A stretch of 64,000 nucleotides of DNA, from contig NZ_JASVWB010000002.1 of assembly GCF_030287445.1 (NCBI RefSeq), positions 2,666,001 through 2,730,000 on the forward strand, given 5' to 3'. Each line of letters starts with the position of its first letter. Position 1 is the stretch's first letter. The notes under the pieces were generated by a model. The model did not search any database. It had not been told where the DNA came from and saw nothing but the letters and a program-made list of their open reading frames with translations. This stretch comes from Streptomyces sp. ALI-76-A (GTDB taxonomy: Bacteria > Actinomycetota > Actinomycetes > Streptomycetales > Streptomycetaceae). The position numbers and the translations under genes were made by a program. Below, piece after piece: positions 60,068 to 64,000 of this stretch.

Positions 60068-60862
60068 TCAACTCCCTGATGACGCAGGCGCCGTGGGAAC
60101 ACTGACGTCGAAGTGCCGCGCGTCGGGAGAGGCTTTCATGAGAGCCGTGAGTGTACGGGCCTTCGCGCTCCCCTTCTCGCCGCTTCCCCACGCGACCGTA
60201 CGGCCTCCGCCCAACTCCAGGGAGATGTCGTCGTACGAACGCACCTTGACGGTGCGGGTGTCACGGGCGACGGCGGCCGGAATCGCACCGGCCACCCGGA
60301 CCGCCTCGCGCACCAGCCGGTCCTCGCCGAAACGGCGCAGGCTCGCGGCCCGCGAACCCGGCCGGGAGAGCGTCAATTCCAGTGCGGGAACGCCTTTCGG
60401 GGCCCGCGAAACCGTGGCGAACCGGACACCTTCCTCGTCCACTTCGACAAAGTTTCGGTCCTTTTGAACCAGTAGAACCGGAGTGCGCTCGACCACTTTG
60501 AGCCTGATTCCGTGCGGCCAGGAACGCACTACGTCAACCGCGTCAATTCGGGGCAATTTCCGGCGCAGACGCGCCTCGATCACCTCGGTGTCGACGGAAA
60601 TCAACGGCGATCCGACCGGTACGTCGGCCGCCTCGCGCACCTGCGCGGACGTCAGGACCCGTGTCCCGGAAACCGATACGCGCTCCACCCGGAGCCACTG
60701 CGAGCCGTACAGCAGCCAGACGGATCCCGTCGCCAGGAGCACCAGCGCGACGGCGAGGATGATGATCGTACGAAGTCGGGGCGGAGTGAACTTCCGGGCG
60801 GGCGGCGGGCCGGACGACTCCTGCCGGCGTTCACCGCGCTCGGCGGTCGTCGATCCGGCCAC
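60068..60862 (-). CDS. ftsQ: Cell division protein FtsQ (DivIB)
   Basis: 264 residues, GTG start with AAGGAG seven bases upstream. A charged cytoplasmic part of ~30 residues is followed by one membrane helix at ~33-52 (IIILAVALVLLATGSVWLLY). A POTRA domain comes next (LRVERVSVSGTRVLTSAQVREAADVPVGSPLISVD), and then a beta domain ending near 255. FtsQ links FtsL/FtsB to the divisome. It lies between murG and ftsZ in the standard order. Confidence 0.94.
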   Translation of the reverse strand: MAGSTTAERGERRQESSGPPPARKFTPPRLRTIIILAVALVLLATGSVWLLYGSQWLRVERVSVSGTRVLTSAQVREAADVPVGSPLISVDTEVIEARLRRKLPRIDAVDVVRSWPHGIRLKVVERTPVLLVQKDRNFVEVDEEGVRFATVSRAPKGVPALELTLSRPGSRAASLRRFGEDRLVREAVRVAGAIPAAVARDTRTVKVRSYDDISLELGGGRTVAWGSGEKGSAKARTLTALMKASPDARHFDVSVPTAPASSGS

Positions 60863-60980
60863 GCGCGCTCCTTTTCCTGGCCCGGTTCACCTCCGGGCGC
60901 GTCAGCCGGTGCCGAGAGCCCGACCGTGCTCGGCCTCCCGACACCGGCGCGCCTCTTCGGCTCACCCGCCGATGCGTTTG

Positions 60981-62078
60981 CTAGCGGTGTGCACGGTGGG
61001 CGGCGATCGCCTCGTACACCATGGCGACGAGCAGGTCGTCGGCGTCCCGGCGGCCGAACTCGGCGGCGGCGCGGGACATCTCGTACAGCCGGTGCGGGTC
61101 GGCGAGCACGGGCAGGACGTTCTGCTGCACCCACTGGGGCGTCAGTTCCGCGTCGTCGACCAGCAGTCCGCCGCCGGCCTTGACCACCGGCTGGGCGTTG
61201 AGCCGCTGTTCGCCGTTGCCGATGGGCAGCGGGACATAGGCGGCCGGGAGCCCGACGGCGGAGAGTTCGGCGACGGTCATCGCGCCCGCGCGGCAGAGCA
61301 TCATGTCGGCCGCGGCGTACGCGAGATCCATCCGGTCCACGTACGGTACCGGGATGTACGGGGGCATCCCCGGCATCTGGTGCACCTGCGGCAGTTCGTT
61401 CTTCGGGCCGACCGCGTGCAGGATCTGGATCCCGGCCTGCTGGAGGTAGGGAGCCACCTGCTGGACCACCTCGTTGAGCCGGCGCGCGCCCTGCGAGCCG
61501 CCGGAGACCAGCAGCGTCGGCAGGTTCGGGTCCAGCCCGAAGGCGGCGCGGGCCTGCGGACGCATGGCCGCCCGGTCGAGGGTGGCGATGGTGCGGCGCA
61601 GCGGGATGCCGATGTAACGGGCGTCCCGCAGCTTGCTGTCCGGCGTGGACACCGCGACCTTGGCGGCGTACCGCGAGCCGATCTTGTTGGCGAGGCCGGG
61701 ACGGGCGTTGGCCTCGTGGATGACGATCGGCACGCCGAGGCGCTTGGCCGCGAGGTAGCCCGGCAGGGCCACATAGCCGCCGAAGCCGACGACGGCGTCC
61801 GCCTTGGTGCGCTCCAGGATCTGCTCGGCCGCCTTGATCGTGCCGCGCAGCCGGCCCGGGACGGTGATCAGCTCGGGAGTGGGCTTGCGGGGCAGTGGCA
61901 CCGCGGGGATCAGCGCGAGGTCATAGCCCCGCTCCGGTACGAGACGGGTCTCCAGGCCGCGCTCCGTGCCCAGGGCCGTGATTCCCACGGTCGGGTCCTG
62001 CCTGCGCAGGGCGTCCGCGAGGGCGAGCGCTGGCTCGATGTGGCCGGCGGTCCCCCCGCCGGCGAGTACGACATGCAC
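60981..62078 (-). CDS. murG: UDP-GlcNAc transferase MurG
   Basis: 365 residues from a GTG. MurG adds GlcNAc to lipid I, making lipid II at the inner face of the membrane. The N-domain G-loop is GGGTAGHIEPALALADAL, and a second is in VVGFGGYVALPGYLAAKRL and HEANARPGLAN. The UDP-GlcNAc site is LVSGGSQGARRLNE and CRAGAMTVAELSAVGLPAAYVPLPIG. The ftsW stop is 6 bases upstream, so the two are coupled. Confidence 0.96.
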   Translation of the reverse strand: MHVVLAGGGTAGHIEPALALADALRRQDPTVGITALGTERGLETRLVPERGYDLALIPAVPLPRKPTPELITVPGRLRGTIKAAEQILERTKADAVVGFGGYVALPGYLAAKRLGVPIVIHEANARPGLANKIGSRYAAKVAVSTPDSKLRDARYIGIPLRRTIATLDRAAMRPQARAAFGLDPNLPTLLVSGGSQGARRLNEVVQQVAPYLQQAGIQILHAVGPKNELPQVHQMPGMPPYIPVPYVDRMDLAYAAADMMLCRAGAMTVAELSAVGLPAAYVPLPIGNGEQRLNAQPVVKAGGGLLVDDAELTPQWVQQNVLPVLADPHRLYEMSRAAAEFGRRDADDLLVAMVYEAIAAHRAHR

Positions 62079-62084
62079 CGAAAT

Positions 62085-63440
62085 TCACCGCTCTCCGGAC
62101 GAACGCGCCGCCGAGGCACGCCGTCTCATCGTGTTCCATCTCCGAGACCCCCGCACAGGGCCTCCCGCCCGCTTTCTACCAAAGCGGGGTTGCCGCAGAG
62201 AAAGCGCCATCCGCGCAGCGGGATCCTCACGCGCGAAGGCGATCAGCAACCCGATGGCGAACATGGTCGGCAGCAGGGCGGAGCCCCCGTAGGAGAACAG
62301 CGGGAGGGGGACGCCGGCGATCGGCAGCAGACCGAGCACCGCACCGATGTTGATCACCGCCTGAGCGATGATCCAGGTGGTCACACCTCCCGCGGCATAC
62401 CTCACGAAGGGGTCCTCCGTGCGTCCGGCCACGCGGATACCCGCATAGCCTAGGGCCGCGAAGAGGGCGAGCACCGACAGCGTGCCCGCGAGGCCCAGTT
62501 CCTCACCGGTCACGGCGAAGATGAAGTCTGTGTGGGCTTCCGGCAGTTGGCCCCATTTTTCCACGCTCGCCCCGAGCCCGGAACCGAAGAGCCCGCCGGA
62601 GGCGAGGGCGTAGATGCCGTGCACGGCCTGCCAGCAGTCGGCCACGCCGGACTTGGGCTCGGTGGCGCCGATGCACTGGAGGCGGGCCATGCGGTTGGGG
62701 CTGGTCCGGATGAGGATCACGCCGAGGGTGGCCGCGATCGACAGCACCCCGACGAACAGCCGGGTCGGCGCCCCCACCAGCCACAGCAGGCCGAACAGGA
62801 TCGCCGTCAGGATGATCGCCGTGCCCATGTCGCCGCCGAGCATGATCAGCCCGAGCAGCATGAAGGCGACCGGCACGAGCGGCACGAGCATGTGCTTCCA
62901 CTGGGTCAGCAGCTTCTTGTCCTGCTTGCGGGCCAGCAGGTCGGCGCCCCACAGGACCAGCGCCAGCTTGCCGAACTCGCTGGGCTGGATCTGGAAGGAG
63001 CCGCCGAGCGAGATCCAGTTCTGGTTGCCGTTGACCGACATCCCTATCCCCGGCACCTGTACCAGGACCATCAGGAACACCGCGCCCGCCAGGATCGGAT
63101 AGGCCAGCGCCCGGTGCAGCTTCACCGGCATCCGGGAGGCGGCCAGCAGCAGCACCCCGCCGATGACGGCCGCGAGGAGCTGCTTGCGGAAGAAGTAGGA
63201 GCCCGGCAGCGACATCTGCAACGCCGTGATCTGAGAGGCCGAGTAGACCATGACCAGACCGAGCACGGTGATCAGCGAAGCGCCGCCGAGGATCAGGTAG
63301 TAGGCGGTCAGCGGCCGGTCCCAGGCGCGGCGGGCGCGCGTGTACAGGCGCAGGAACGGGTTCTCGCGCGGTGCGCGAGGAGTCGCGGGGCGCCGGACCG
63401 CCCGCTGCACGGGCGGCCGCCCGGTACGGCTACCGGGCAT
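62085..63440 (-). CDS. ftsW: Peptidoglycan polymerase FtsW (SEDS family)
   Basis: 451 residues. A basic Arg/Pro-rich N-terminus (~45 residues) precedes ten membrane helices. SEDS marks are VYSASQITA, NWISLGGSFQIQPSEFGKLALVLWGADLLA (with the essential Glu), GGDMGTAIILT and the big outer loop with EAHTDFIFAVTGEELGLAG. The last helix region has PLPLFSYGGSALL. A basic tail of ~50 residues ends the protein. FtsW polymerises glycan strands at septa together with a class B PBP. Confidence 0.96.
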   Translation of the reverse strand: MPGSRTGRPPVQRAVRRPATPRAPRENPFLRLYTRARRAWDRPLTAYYLILGGASLITVLGLVMVYSASQITALQMSLPGSYFFRKQLLAAVIGGVLLLAASRMPVKLHRALAYPILAGAVFLMVLVQVPGIGMSVNGNQNWISLGGSFQIQPSEFGKLALVLWGADLLARKQDKKLLTQWKHMLVPLVPVAFMLLGLIMLGGDMGTAIILTAILFGLLWLVGAPTRLFVGVLSIAATLGVILIRTSPNRMARLQCIGATEPKSGVADCWQAVHGIYALASGGLFGSGLGASVEKWGQLPEAHTDFIFAVTGEELGLAGTLSVLALFAALGYAGIRVAGRTEDPFVRYAAGGVTTWIIAQAVINIGAVLGLLPIAGVPLPLFSYGGSALLPTMFAIGLLIAFAREDPAARMALSLRQPRFGRKRAGGPVRGSRRWNTMRRRASAARSSGER

Positions 63441-63531
63441 CGGCGTCTCCCGCCCGGTCGAGCCCGGGCCACATCCGAGTCACGCGTCCCTCCAAGGGTC
63501 CCGATGCACCCGCCGTGGCCGAGGCCCGCCG

Positions 63532-64000
63532 TCAGGTGCCCGTGCCGAGTTCGCGAACCGCGTCCGCGAACGCGTCACCGCGCTTGTTGTAGTTGGCGAA
63601 CATGTCCATGGAGGCACAGGCCGGGGCCAGCAGTACAGTGTCGCCCTCGGACGCGAGCCGCCGTGCCTCCCGGACTGCCTGGAGCATCGCCCCAGTGTCG
63701 GTCCGGTCGAGGTCGACGACGGGTACTTCCGGGGCGTGTCGCGCGAGGGCTTCCCGGATCAGGGCGCGGTCCGCGCCGATCAGGACGGCCCCGCGCAGCC
63801 GCTTCGCCGACCTGACGACCAGTTCGTCGAAGGTCGCGCCCTTCGCCAGACCGCCCGCGATCCACACGATCGACTCGTACGCCGCCAACGAGGCCTCGGC
63901 CGCGTGGGTGTTGGTGGCCTTGGAGTCGTCGACGTAGGCGACCCCGTCCACGTCGGCGACGTGCGCGATGCGGTGGGCGTCCGGGGTGAAGGCCCGCAGG
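63532..64000 (-). CDS. murD: UDP-N-acetylmuramoylalanine-D-glutamate ligase, C-terminal part
   Basis: Only the last ~155 residues are inside the window; the gene continues beyond base 64000. The Mur ligase C-domain is unmistakable: [25 protein letters not shown] and [23 protein letters not shown]. MurD adds D-Glu to UDP-MurNAc-Ala in the cytoplasm. It precedes ftsW by 91 bases. The end LGTGT lies at 63532. Confidence 0.95.
   Translation of the reverse strand, partial: LRAFTPDAHRIAHVADVDGVAYVDDSKATNTHAAEASLAAYESIVWIAGGLAKGATFDELVVRSAKRLRGAVLIGADRALIREALARHAPEVPVVDLDRTDTGAMLQAVREARRLASEGDTVLLAPACASMDMFANYNKRGDAFADAVRELGTGT

Overview
The window is chromosomal DNA of a Streptomyces (or very close relative). 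GC content is very high, third codon positions are almost all G or C, GTG and TTG starts are frequent, and start and stop codons often overlap by four bases. Gene order matches the conserved core of Streptomyces chromosomes: lgt, trp and his genes, dnaE, phoD, lspA, ileS, divIVA, then the division and cell-wall (dcw) cluster. I saw no rRNA, tRNA, CRISPR array, phage or insertion sequence.

Layout. (1) 1-7131, plus strand: a tightly coupled operon. It holds the tail of one gene, three ADP-ribosylglycohydrolase (DraG-like) paralogues, a ribokinase-type sugar kinase, a family III CoA-transferase and a CitE-like lyase. The substrate of this set is not obvious. (2) 7257-16089, minus strand: hisI, trpE, three small membrane proteins, trpC, a small trpM-like gene, trpB, trpA, a membrane-anchored thioredoxin-fold protein and lgt. 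(3) 16176-19140: two small enzyme-like genes, then a MarR/ArsR-type regulator with a perfect palindromic operator and the MFS exporter it probably controls. (4) 19226-24918, minus strand: the main his operon, hisD-hisC-hisB-small membrane ORF-hisH-priA-ridA-hisF, in which every junction overlaps. PriA (HisA/TrpF) links it to the trp genes. (5) 25089-33887: uncharacterised membrane and cytoplasmic proteins, a Lon N-domain protein, a YbaK deacylase, an ABC exporter, a NYN nuclease and a tiny basic protein. (6) 34008-43901: dnaE, a DUF2252 kinase-like protein, a membrane protein next to a second thioredoxin-fold protein, a TTA-containing secreted protein, a PhoD phosphatase and a dienelactone hydrolase-like protein. 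(7) 43957-50269: an MscS channel, a Na+/H+ antiporter, a GNAT protein, rluD, lspA and a DksA-type zinc finger fused to a long histone H1-like tail. (8) 50563-54006: ileS behind a translational T-box. (9) 54694-64000, minus strand: divIVA, ylmG/sepG, sepF, yggS, yfiH, ftsZ, ftsQ, murG, ftsW and the end of murD, which is polar growth, septation and lipid II synthesis.

The most noteworthy signals are these: IleRS with the swapped active-site signature G-A-H-H; the uncharacterised DraG/ribokinase/CoA cluster, whose first hydrolase lacks key metal ligands; an easily missed 54-residue membrane ORF inside the his operon; a single bldA-type TTA codon in a small secreted protein; a group of genes with a -10 box only 6-8 bases before the start codon (probable leaderless transcripts); a 13-bp-arm palindrome in front of the MFS regulator; and mutually exclusive hairpins between two trp-region genes.
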